DNA from: Tethya wilhelma
Lineage: Eukaryota > Porifera > Demospongiae > Tethyida > Tethyidae
Assembly (NCBI GenBank): GCA_964030475.1
Contig: CAXIPT010000003.1
Coordinates: forward strand, 564,797 to 628,796
Reading direction: 5' to 3'
DNA: 64,000 nucleotides
Part shown: positions 12,729 to 22,585 of the stretch, piece after piece
Position numbering within the stretch: the first letter of the stretch is position 1
How the letters are laid out: each line of letters begins with the position of its first letter
Notes under the pieces: generated by a model
Databases searched by the model: none
Told to the model about the DNA's origin: nothing
Seen by the model: only the letters and a program-made list of their open reading frames with translations
Made by a program: the position numbers and the translations under genes

Positions 12729-13517
12729 CCTCCCTCTCTCCAGGTCGTAGCCACCTACACCCAGTCCACTGAGACCACTCCTTCAAAGTCCAAGAGCTCT
12801 GTTTCCTTCGAGTCCGTCGACTCTAAAGCCTCCCGCTCTTTCCCCCATATCCCTGATAACGATGAAGACATGGAACAACAAGATTCTGGATCTGGTCAAA
12901 CTCGCGTGACGAGAACCACCACCACTACCACAACCCGTTATACCAGTTCTGGTCGCAGTGGAGCTGGGGAGGGGTCGTCTACTTCTGGAGTGCCCCAGCA
13001 GCAGCAGCAGCAGCAGCAGCAGGTGGGGGATGAGCATATGTTTCACCAGAAGGTGTGTGTCACAGTGTGGGGTGTGGGTGTGTGCGTACGTGTGGTGTGC
13101 CTGGTCATTGCTTTTTATCTTAGCCTATATAGTACTGTAGTATTTCAATTAGCATTAAGAACTCAATCAGAATCTTCTTGCTTGTATAATTATATTCATT
13201 GTGGTGGTGTCCTGTCGTGTGCGTGTTTTTGTTTAACATCCTTTTATGCTTTCTCAATTCTAACATCTGCATATGATACCAGAATGCTTGTTTAGACAAG
13301 ATAGTTTTGTGTGCGTGCATGTGTGCGTGAGAGTTTGTGCCTATCTATCTCCGGATTGCTTGTACAAATACACGACGTTGTCAATCTACGGTTAACTCAC
13401 AACTTTTTTTAACCTTGAGAATTTTTTTATTAACCTTTTTCCCTTTAATTTTTAACCCTTTTAACCCTGCAGGGTGATCCTAGTGGTGCCGATAAGAACA
13501 ATTGTATCATCTCCTAA
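8297..13517 (+). CDS. Nuclear lamin (type V intermediate filament protein)
   Basis: This is a structural protein of the nuclear lamina. Eleven coding exons keep frame: 8297-8625, 9264-9390, 9501-9656, 9900-10073, 10265-10390, 10745-10965, 11224-11425, 11845-11952, 12340-12462, 12744-13052 and 13473-13517. They encode 639 aa. The short head is followed by coil 1A (EKEELAYLNDRFISYIEQVR), a long heptad rod, and the rod-end signature (LDQEIATYRALLQEEE). After the rod come basic NLS-like clusters (EKRTRSRTQ, KKPRL) and a lamin-tail Ig-fold (YLQVYDVDSAGRYVQIKNMS to WGSEAEGAVHNPPTDIIWR). A Ser/Thr- and Gln-rich tail follows. The tiny last exon ends in CIIS, a CaaX farnesylation box. The Ig-fold together with the CaaX box distinguishes it from cytoplasmic intermediate filaments. 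Confidence 0.92.
8700..9200. other. Lamin intron 1, no gene seen
   Basis: AT-rich intron sequence between exons 1 and 2. No ORF, RNA gene or mobile-element boundary was recognised. Confidence 0.6.
9209..9261. repeat. (CT)n tract forming lamin exon 2 acceptor tract
   Basis: A CT dinucleotide run ends in CTCAG at the exon 2 boundary and serves as the polypyrimidine tract. Confidence 0.9.
10217..10258. repeat. (CT)n tract before lamin exon 5
   Basis: A CT run followed by ACTCAG at the exon 5 acceptor. Confidence 0.9.
12089..12230. repeat. Dispersed repeat copy 1 (lamin intron 8)
   Basis: It begins AAAGTCCATCTGGTTTGAGA and continues for about 130 bp with strong similarity to 13995-14125. It is probably a non-autonomous mobile element of unknown class. 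Confidence 0.65.
12652..12741. repeat. (CT)n tract before lamin exon 10
   Basis: About 90 bp of nearly pure CT ends in CCAG at the exon 10 boundary. Confidence 0.9.
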
Positions 13518-13699
13518 AAATCTCCATGTATATTAAACTTTTGATGAAGTTTACTTTAACCACTCAAACAAAAAATAATAACCTCTCTATATTGTTATAT
13601 ACTTTATTGTTATCTACTTTTGATAAAAACACTCGTAGTTGTTAGTCTTTGAAACCTAGTAGCTATTAAATATATACATGTTATAGGTATCTTTTTTTC

Positions 13700-13700
<1 letters not shown>

Positions 13701-13759
<59 letters not shown>
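13701..13759. repeat. Poly(T) tract, about 59 nt
   Basis: An uninterrupted T run downstream of the lamin stop codon. It could be the reverse complement of a retroposed poly(A) tail, a slippage tract or an assembly artefact. The rest of 13518-14577 holds one dispersed repeat and no gene. Confidence 0.85.
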
Positions 13760-13760
<1 letters not shown>

Positions 13761-13994
13761 GTTCATCTTACGAATATTTTTTGGTTGTTTTAGGGTTTAT
13801 TGAGCTTTGACTACTGTTGCATGCATTTACTGTGTGCACATGTAGTTTCAGTGTAATTTGATACTTGTAAAAGAAACTCTGTTGTGTATTATAATGGCAG
13901 TTTGCCTTTGCTCATAAAATTATAAACTCAATACATATAATTTTCAATTCCGTACGATTGAGCTAATCTTCACTGTCATAATGGTGTGTTCACT

Positions 13995-14125
13995 AAAGTC
14001 CATCTGGTTTGAGAATGCCGGTAGAAAAAATTGAATAACTTTCTAAATATCCAGCTGATTTCAAAATTTCAAACACCATTAGAAAGCGCTCATTCTCCCC
14101 CTTTGTTTGGTTGCTTTTCCAGCTC
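13995..14125. repeat. Dispersed repeat copy 2 (lamin 3' flank)
   Basis: It matches 12089-12230 in direct orientation, starting with the same AAAGTCCATCTGGTTTGAGA; scattered substitutions point to an old duplication. Confidence 0.65.
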
Positions 14126-14577
14126 CCTATACCTTACCATTCAAAAGTTAGCTATTTTACCCCACATGAAAATTGTTACAGCTACTTACCGTGGCAGAAT
14201 GGTTGACAATTCTCTACAGTAACAAATTCAAAACATTTGATCTTCAATAGTCCTATAAACAAGAATGCTAGTAGAGTGGTGATGCGTGGTAAATGTTGAG
14301 ATATGGTGGAATACTGAAATATTGTGGTTTATTTTCCGCTCTCATTTTATCCAATTAAGACCTAAGAAGTCATGCTGAATAATTATACTTAAGTACAACT
14401 AGATTGTTATGATCATCAACATTTTGATGCATACAGCCCATTCCTACTGTATGTTCTACCATATGTGTTTCTAAGCATTCCTATTTTGTTTCTAGGCTAC
14501 ACATTAAGACTATCGAATTTATATACTAAAACAGACTATTATAGGTTTCTACTTGGAAGCATTCTTGGTCATCCAAC

Positions 14578-16327
14578 TTAATTAACTCGTGGTTTGACCG
14601 ACGCTGTGCAGTCCTCGTAAAGTTGGTTATAACCTTTTGTTGTACGTGGCTGTTTTTGCTCAATCCTGTGTGCCTTATCCAGCACCCTTTTTATATCGGC
14701 ATATGCCACTTTGAACTCCTTGCATCTATCGATCATCTCCACCAAGCTATTACAAGTCTTTGAGAATTGGCCTTGGTTTTTAAACTCCTCCCAATCCCAC
14801 GCCACCAGATTGAAACCTTCTCGTATCATCTGTGCCAAGCACTCGGGAGTGGTAGGTTTGTCACTCTTGAAGAGTTTTCCGACATGAATAGTCACTGTAT
14901 TCTTCCAGTGATTCTCTTCTTTCCATTCCATTAAGCTGTCTTCGCAAAACATGCACGGCGTCCAGCCCGACCAGTATTCTCTGACTTGTGGAAAGTCGTT
15001 GATCAGGTACATTTCAGAATCTTTGAAGTTTCTCTCACAAACATATTTGTTTTTGCATACGTTTGTAGAATCCTTGCCACCACTTTCGTAGAAATATCCT
15101 TTAGTGTTGGTACTCGATTTTGGAAGATAAGCATACGATTTCATACCTTCTACATCGAATACATCGGTGTTTTTAAGAATGCTGTTGGCAAGCTTCATTA
15201 GCTGGTGGACTGTTATTCCTGTATCTGTTCCACAGCTTGTGTCCGGGCCAGGCCCATTTTTGAGAAAGGTTGTAACGCTCTCTTCAACTATATTTTGTTT
15301 TGTTTTAATGTGTGTGTGTGTGTGTAAAATATGCTGCATAAGAATTGAAACAGTCTTATAATATTATTTGCAATCAATATCCCAAACCGGAACTTCCCAA
15401 TACCTGCATGCATATGCCATGCAATGCCTGCCTAAAGGAAGTAACTCTCTTATGGAATGCCTGCACATTATTTCAGGCAAAAGTATACAGCCACTCAGGT
15501 GCGTAGAGCCTTGAGAACTGTATATAAGGATGGTAGCATAATTATAGTATCTATTGTAACTGTTATTTTAATTCTATGTATAGAGATGCTGCAGTATATA
15601 TTGTATACATGCAGTCCTGCAAGTTGCTATTCATGTTAAAGATCTACAAACTTGCATTTGCATGAAAGTTTCTCTCAGCAGCTACTTGACTATAATATTA
15701 TATGCATGCAAGTATTGTTTGTAACTACATTATTACATTTATATACCTTAGATCAGAAAATTTCCCAGTAAAGATCACCATTATGATAATAATATTATAC
15801 AGTATGTTTTAAATTTTCACTATCCATGTGTTAAAGAATATCGGAGTACAAAAAATATCAGATCAATTTCCAGATCAATGGTGTACATGTTATGCATGTC
15901 TTTAGACTTACGGCCTTTTACTAATATGTGTGTGTAGCCTCGAAGTGGGTCATGATCTTCACATATAAGCTCTGAAGTTTCACCAAAAACATCTGCAAGT
16001 TAAGAATTGTAAGTATATGCAATAATTGTCAAGATCTTTAAAAGTATAATTATGTTTACAATTGATCAATCATTAAACTTATAGCTAAGTTGCTTGCTCA
16101 CTAGCCATCATGGCTTCTTTCTCGTCCGCTTTTGTTGAGTCAGTTTCTTGGATCATCATTTCCTCCAATGCTTGCATCATTTCTGCTCTATTTACGTATA
16201 GCTCGACCAGCCTTTCAATATATTCTTTCGTCCGTTTGCTGCTGAGTTCTTCATTCCTGCCGTGAACTGGACTGAAGAGGAGTGTGTAGCATATCACCAC
16301 ACACAGAGACAAGGAGAGGGTGGACAT
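14578..16327 (-). CDS. Secreted AID/APOBEC-like deaminase, paralog A (Asp at first zinc ligand)
   Basis: Predicted extracellular member of the AID/APOBEC cytidine deaminase fold. Exons on the minus strand are 16102-16327, 15912-15992 and 14578-15287. Both introns are phase 1 and the joined frame gives 338 aa. Exon 1 encodes a signal peptide (MSTLSLSLCVVICYTLLFSP, cleavage after VHG) and a helical charged segment. Exon 2 encodes VFGETSELICEDHDPLRGY, a segment conserved in the neighbours. Exon 3 holds the core: D192-S-E194 then SGWTPC214-x-x-C217, then VTIHVGKLF and PECLAQMIREGFNLVAWDW, the AID/APOBEC strand-helix pattern. The usual HxE His is Asp here. Two Cys (180, 186) lie just before it. 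Activity is therefore uncertain. Likely role is immunity or nucleic-acid conflict, by inference from the secreted (SNAD) clade of animals. Confidence 0.8.
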
Positions 16328-16496
16328 CTTGAATCTTCCAATGGCAATTTCCTTGACACACTTTTAAGTTAGCAACTTCACGAGTGAGCTTAAATTTGTT
16401 GCTTAGCTTCAACAAAATTTTCTTCTCTTATTTATATCCAGCTGCAAGGTACTAAGATGTAGCTAGGGGGAGGGAGGGGGGGGGGGGGAAACAGTG

Positions 16497-17454
16497 NNNN
16501 NNNNNNNNNNNNNNNNNNNNNNNNNNNNNNNNNNNNNNNNNNNNNNNNNNNNNNNNNNNNNNNNNNNNNNNNNNNNNNNNNNNNNNNNNNNNNNNNNNNN
16601 NNNNNNNNNNNNNNNNNNNNNNNNNNNNNNNNNNNNNNNNNNNNNNNNNNNNNNNNNNNNNNNNNNNNNNNNNNNNNNNNNNNNNNNNNNNNNNNNNNNN
16701 NNNNNNNNNNNNNNNNNNNNNNNNNNNNNNNNNNNNNNNNNNNNNNNNNNNNNNNNNNNNNNNNNNNNNNNNNNNNNNNNNNNNNNNNNNNNNNNNNNNN
16801 NNNNNNNNNNNNNNNNNNNNNNNNNNNNNNNNNNNNNNNNNNNNNNNNNNNNNNNNNNNNNNNNNNNNNNNNNNNNNNNNNNNNNNNNNNNNNNNNNNNN
16901 NNNNNNNNNNNNNNNNNNNNNNNNNNNNNNNNNNNNNNNNNNNNNNNNNNNNNNNNNNNNNNNNNNNNNNNNNNNNNNNNNNNNNNNNNNNNNNNNNNNN
17001 NNNNNNNNNNNNNNNNNNNNNNNNNNNNNNNNNNNNNNNNNNNNNNNNNNNNNNNNNNNNNNNNNNNNNNNNNNNNNNNNNNNNNNNNNNNNNNNNNNNN
17101 NNNNNNNNNNNNNNNNNNNNNNNNNNNNNNNNNNNNNNNNNNNNNNNNNNNNNNNNNNNNNNNNNNNNNNNNNNNNNNNNNNNNNNNNNNNNNNNNNNNN
17201 NNNNNNNNNNNNNNNNNNNNNNNNNNNNNNNNNNNNNNNNNNNNNNNNNNNNNNNNNNNNNNNNNNNNNNNNNNNNNNNNNNNNNNNNNNNNNNNNNNNN
17301 NNNNNNNNNNNNNNNNNNNNNNNNNNNNNNNNNNNNNNNNNNNNNNNNNNNNNNNNNNNNNNNNNNNNNNNNNNNNNNNNNNNNNNNNNNNNNNNNNNNN
17401 NNNNNNNNNNNNNNNNNNNNNNNNNNNNNNNNNNNNNNNNNNNNNNNNNNNNNN
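16497..17454. other. Assembly gap (958 N)
   Basis: A run of N preceded by a G-rich stretch, between deaminase paralogs A and B. The open frames across it are meaningless. Confidence 0.99.
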
Positions 17455-17514
17455 CCATGGCTCGGATTGTTTTTAGACCACTTGAGATCACTTCTAATGC
17501 TGCATTATCAGACC

Positions 17515-17860
17515 AGCCACCCATTAAATGAAACCCTGATTGTGCCTATGTATGTAATTGGTTCCTATACAATTTGTACTGTACTAGATTACATGCATGT
17601 GAGAAGCTTGTAGTCTAAAGCTTATAGATATACTTTGTACATGCATCTTATTGTGTACTAGGTTCCCTCCTTCAAATGAAACCCAGATTGCGTTATGTAT
17701 ATAATTGGTACAACTTGTACTGTAGATTGCATGTGAGAAGCTTATAGTCTACAGCTTTGTCATGTTATACGTAGGTTTCCTCCATTAAATGAAACCCTCA
17801 GGCTGATGGTATTATGTATATGATTGGTTCCTACAACTTATGTTATAGACTGTGTGTGAA
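17515..17860. repeat. Degenerate tandem repeat between deaminase paralogs
   Basis: Three imperfect units begin near 17519, 17665 and 17781 (motif AAATGAAACCC, later ATAATTGGT, GAGAAGCTT). Period is roughly 115-145 bp. No coding potential is seen from 17455 to 18570. Confidence 0.55.
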
Positions 17861-18570
17861 GCTTGAGGTATAGTTGTACTTGTTTATCTCTAGAATTGCT
17901 CTTTCTGGTGGTCGAATTTTGTACCTTTTGCAATTTTCTAGACTCTACAGGTGACCCTATTCATTAAAGGCGCAGTCACACCTTAGCTGTAGCTTCACAT
18001 TTGTTATCTATAGGTTCCTACAACTTGTACTATTGATCAAGTTTGTTAGAAGCTATAAACCTTTTATATATTTGGCTTTGGAAGCAACAGTTACATGTAC
18101 ATATACATGTTATTATCTCTAGGAATTCCTCATTGGAATACATGTGTACAAATAATATAATCTGTGACCAGTGACTTTTGTTCTGCGCTTTGTGCACTCT
18201 GTATAGTGATAGTCTTCACTCCTTATACAAATGTGTTGAGCAATTTCTAGCAAGTTTTCTGAGCTTTTCTCTGTGATATACTGCCAGTAAGAGGCAGAGT
18301 GATGCATGGTAAAATAGCAAGATACAATGGATACTGTATGTGTATAATTTACCTGTGTATGCATGTTTAGTTAAACTTCATGATTATATAGCTTTTGTTG
18401 CTTACAGAGTCACTGTATGCATGCCAATATTCTACAATCATACACTCAACATACTGTGTGTCTTCACCAGTCCTATCTTAAAACAACTATATCTAATGTA
18501 GTGTGTCTACACATTGCAAACTCGTGGAGTTGCTATTCTAAAACTACTGATGTTGAAACAGCCTGGCTTA

Positions 18571-19264
18571 CTAACCCCTCACTGATTGCTTGCACATACG
18601 GTCAAGAGCTTGCCATCCCTGTTTGTTTCTTGGTTGACCTCTCTCTATGTTGTGTGCCCGAGCCAACGTTGCCTTTATTGCAGCATCGGCAACTTTGAAC
18701 TCCTGGCACCTATCAATCATCTCCACCAAGCGATCACAAGTGGTCGAAAATCCACCTTTGTTTTTGAACTGATCCCAATTCCACGGCACGAGGTCAAATC
18801 CTTTTCTTATCATCTGCGCCAAGCACTCAGGAGTGGAGGGCTTATTGCCCCAATCGTAAGCTTGTCCAACGTGTATTGTAACTTTACTGTTCCAGTTGCG
18901 TTTCCACTTCATGAGGCTGTTCTCACAGTAATAGCAAGGTGTCCAACCTGACCAGTATTCTCTGATGCGGGGAAAGTCCTCTATCAGATACATTTCTGAA
19001 TCTTTGTAGTTTCTCTTGCAAGTATATCCATTGTAGCACTCTCTCTGTCCACTTTCGTAAAACCATCCACGGTGTTGGCGGAATTTGGGAAGATAAGCAT
19101 ATGAACGCCCTCCTCTTACATTGAACAAATTTGTTCCGGCTATGCTGTTGGCAAGCTTCATGATTTCGTGGACTGTTATTCCTGTGTTTGGTCCACAACT
19201 TGAGTCCGGGCCTGGCCCATGCATGAGGAAGGTTGTGACACTTTCTTCAACTGTTTTGTTTGAG

Positions 19265-19310
<46 letters not shown>

Positions 19311-19883
19311 ATGTGCTGTATAACAGTTACTAGCCTCATACCCTAGCCTACCCCGTGCTGTTTAATTTTTGTTTGGCAAATTGTGTACATGCATGTTATA
19401 CTCACGTCCTGGTTGCAATACATCAGTGTAGCCTCTTAGTGGTATTCTTTCTCTGCAAAAAAGTTGTGAACTTGCATCAAAAACCTCTGTAAATTAAAAT
19501 AAGAATTATTAATAATTCATCTGATAAAAATATTACAAGCTATAGCACTATATGAATTGCAATTAACTGATCCCAGCAATTATTAATAACTAATTATTAA
19601 TAACTTAAGCCACTTTCTCACTTTTTCTTGGTTGTCTTGACGGAGGTCTGGGTCTATCTTCCTTACCCATCTTCATGGCAACATTATTGTCTCTTGTTGA
19701 ATCAACTTCTTGGGTCATCATCTCTTCCAACGATTGCACCTCTGCTCTATTTATCCTTGCCATCTTTTTATAAACTTTCATCAGTTCATTGCTGAGTTCT
19801 TCGGTGTGCCCGTGAGCTGGAGTGTTTCCCACTACTAGCAGGCCACACACCACTGCACACAGAGTCATGGAGAGATGGGACAT
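18571..19883 (-). CDS. Secreted AID/APOBEC-like deaminase, paralog B (Asp at first zinc ligand)
   Basis: Tandem paralog of the genes on both sides. Exons are 19622-19883, 19406-19486 and 18571-19250, giving 340 aa with both introns in phase 1. Exon 1 encodes a signal peptide (MSHLSMTLCAVVCGLLVVGN, cleavage near AHG). Exon 2 reads VFDASSQLFCRERIPLRGY. The exon 3 core has D198-S-E200, SGWTPC220-Y-Y-C223, VTIHVGQAYDW and PECLAQMIRKGFDLVPWNW, then a C-terminal helix with conserved Cys (TTCDRLVEMIDRC). Like paralog A it has Asp where HxE deaminases have His, and a Cys pair (186, 192) shortly before it. It is clearly closest to A, so the two probably arose by recent duplication. An Asp zinc ligand is known in some deaminase-fold families, so a catalytic enzyme is possible but unproven. 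Confidence 0.8.
19269..19309. repeat. (TG)n microsatellite in intron 2 of paralog B
   Basis: A pure TG run on the plus strand (CA in the direction of transcription), about 20 bp before the exon 3 acceptor. Confidence 0.9.
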
Positions 19884-20620
19884 CTTGAATCTTGCAATAA
19901 CAGTTTAGTTATCAAGCTTTTTAGTTAGTTGCATATTAAGTTATGCATTTAAGCATGCAAGCTTAGCTTTGCTGAAACAAAATTTGCGATTATCTCCTAT
20001 ATATATAGACAGATCCATGCTTGCATGCATGAAGATGTATTGTGTTAGGTTCCTACAACTTTTCTATAGGCTGTGTGAGCCATATATAGCTGATGGTATT
20101 GTTGAAGAATAAACTACAAGTGGTATCAGCTATTCATCTTTTCTTTGTTCAATGACAGGAATCTTTTCAATAGCTAACTGTCACTCCATGAACTTTGAAC
20201 CTCTATTGACTACTGTGTACACTGTATACTTAAAAGAGAGATTTTTTTTATTCAAGAGAATATAACTGCCATATTACCCAATCCAGTACCTATACATGCA
20301 TTGGTTTGGTGATCACACTCTATTAATAGTGTTACAATAATATGGTATCATAATTATGCAGTGGAAACTATGTATAAGCTAGTGTGCCTGTTTTATTTGA
20401 ACAATGGTAGGTATAGCACCAACCTCACAAAGAAAAGCTGCCGCATGCTGTGAGAATATAAGCTTTAATTTTATTCACACAATTAATTAATAATCATTTT
20501 ATATTCTAATAAACTATGACAATATGTATTTCTAATCATGAATCTCTTCTATACAGTTCTATTTATATTGTCTAAAGGTTATCATATATAGTCAACTTGT
20601 ACTAGTGCAGGGTTCGGTTC
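19884..20620. other. Intergenic region between deaminase paralogs B and C
   Basis: AT-rich, with no ORF of note. It should contain the promoter of paralog B (just above 19883) and the 3' end of paralog C. The GTTCCTACAACTT motif near 20048 also occurs at 17560-18030, so flanking DNA was probably duplicated with the genes. Confidence 0.5.
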
Positions 20621-22585
20621 TCAAGTTGTTCCTACGCTATCCTCACAGACTTTCTCAAAACTCTCATAGTCAAGATTTTTGTAGCGTTCAAGAGTATTGT
20701 CAACTCTTACCAAGTAATCTTGTGTTCTACGTGACGCTTCCTCAAATTCTCGACACATTGGTATGAGTTCCAACAGGCGGTTGCATGTAGGATCAAACCC
20801 AATTGTTTTAAGAGTTCTCCAGTCCCAAGGGATCAAATTAAAGCCTTGACTCTTCATGAGCGCTAGACATTCCACCGTGGTTTTCCTTTCTTGGTCCCAA
20901 TCGAATACCCTTCCAAGATGAATTGTTACCGGATTGTGTCTATTTTTTTCGTACTTCCAATACAAAAGGCTCAATGAGCAGTAGTGACAGGGAGTCCACC
21001 CAGACCAGTATTGAGTCACATCTGGAGCATCATCCAGCATGTGTATCTCAGAGTGTTTACGATTTTCTGGGTATTTATAAGGATTTTGACTAGCAAAGCC
21101 GCCACTCCTGTAAAAATCTCCATCTGGGTGGATTTGTGAGGCACCAGGTGGTAGATAGGTACAGGAAGGACCGCGTCGAATTCCTGTGAAAATTGGGTAC
21201 TCTCCTTCATCTCTCCTACCCTCCATAATGCTTGTTGCTAGCTCCATAAGTTCATGGAGAGTTATCCCATGGCCACAGTCTAAGTCGTTTATGGTAGGGG
21301 CTGTAAGGAATTGCTCAACATTTTCTCGAACTGCATTTGTGCAAATAAAAATAAATTGTTATTATTCATACAGTGTTACAGTAATAGATCTCAATTGCAT
21401 GCATGCTCAAGTGCTGAAATCTTGAATAGTACAAGTGCTTACCTTGGGGTGGTATTGTATTAGCTATATATCCTTCCAGTGGATTAGAGGCTTTACACTC
21501 TAATTTTGTTCTCTGTGGATCAAAATTCACTGTAATAAAAGAATGTATAATATTAAATATGTCTATGTACACTCAATCCTTTTAATATTATATGGAGTAT
21601 TGTACTGTATCTATACACTGGGAAAGTTTTACAGATAAAACTAATTTCTCTTGTGGATTGGTATATTTTTAAATAAAATTATGGCTTCAGTCACGGTTTA
21701 ATGGAAGTTTGCTAGCTAAAAAATATGCACTTTCTTCTTCAGTAATTGTGCCCGAAAGATTTACCACTAAACAATATCTTTACTATGGTGCATACTTGGA
21801 GTGGTTGAAGGTGAACCTGGAGCTTCACATGGTGGTGGTTGTCCTGGCGGTGGTGGTGGTTGTCCTGGTGGTGGTGGTTGTCCTGGCGGTGGTGGTGGTT
21901 GTCCTGGTGGTGGTAGTGGCGGAGGTGGTTGTCCTGGTGGACTTCCTGGCGGTGGTGGTGGTGGTGGTTGTCCTGGTGGACTTCCTGGCGGTGGTGGTGG
22001 TTGTCCTGGTGGACTTCCTGGCGGTGGTGGTGGTTGTCCTGGTGGACTTCCAGGCAGTGGTGGCGGCGGTGGTTGTCCTGGTGGACTTCCTGGTGGTGGT
22101 GGTGGTGGTGGTGGTTGTCCTGGTGGACTTCCTGGCGGCGGAGGTGGTTGTCCTGGTGGACTTCCTGGCGGTGGTGGTGGTTGTCCTGGTGGACTTCCAG
22201 GCGGTGGTGGTGGCGGTGGTTGTACTGGTGGCCCTTCATTATTGTTGCAAATATCTCTGCAAACTTCCCTACATTCTTCTAGTCTTGGTCTTTTGTTTGG
22301 TGGTTCAAGAGGATGAATTGGTTGTTGTCCTTCCCTTCCCATCACATGTGCAAGATCATCTCTCGTTGATGTACTCACTAACTCTGTTAATAATTTGAGC
22401 ATTTGTATCTCAGCTTTGTTCAGCATGGCCTCCTTTGCTAGCTCTTTAAGTGTCAGTTTATTGCTGAATTTTTTATTCCTGCCGTGAACTGGAGTGATGA
22501 AGAGTGTGAAGCCAACTAGCAGAGAACACACCACCACACACAGAGACAAGGAGAGGGTGGATGATTTCTGCTGCATTGTTGACAA
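20621..22585 (-). CDS. Secreted AID/APOBEC-like deaminase, paralog C (canonical HxE, proline-rich insert)
   Basis: Exons are 21796-22585, 21443-21529 and 20621-21330; both introns are phase 1 and the joined frame gives 528 aa. The signal peptide (LSLSLCVVVCSLLVGFTLFI, cleavage near VHG) is followed by a helical segment, a basic/Cys patch (KRPRLEECREVCRDIC) and about 140 residues of proline-rich repeats. Exon 2 reads LECKASNPLEGY. The exon 3 core carries a full zinc signature, H385-S-E387 and SGWTPC407-H-Y-C410, then VTIHLGRVFDW and VECLALMKSQGFNLIPWDW. It lacks the Cys pair that A and B carry before the site. It is the paralog most likely to be an active deaminase. Substrate unknown; single-stranded nucleic acid is expected from the family. 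Confidence 0.82.
21815..22230 (-). repeat. Proline-rich coding minisatellite in paralog C
   Basis: Imperfect units encode P(4-8) followed by GSPPGQ (eight GSPPGQ copies), ending in shorter PPPPGQ units. Unit lengths vary by whole codons, so copy number is probably polymorphic. Exon 1 of the sister genes lacks it. Confidence 0.9.

Noticed and set aside
16463..17531. 350-codon open frames on both strands
   Set aside because: They consist of N from the assembly gap.
21709..22398. Plus-strand Val- or Gly-rich frames opposite the proline repeat
   Set aside because: Antisense shadows of the proline-rich exon of deaminase paralog C, which is supported by splice phase and signal peptide.
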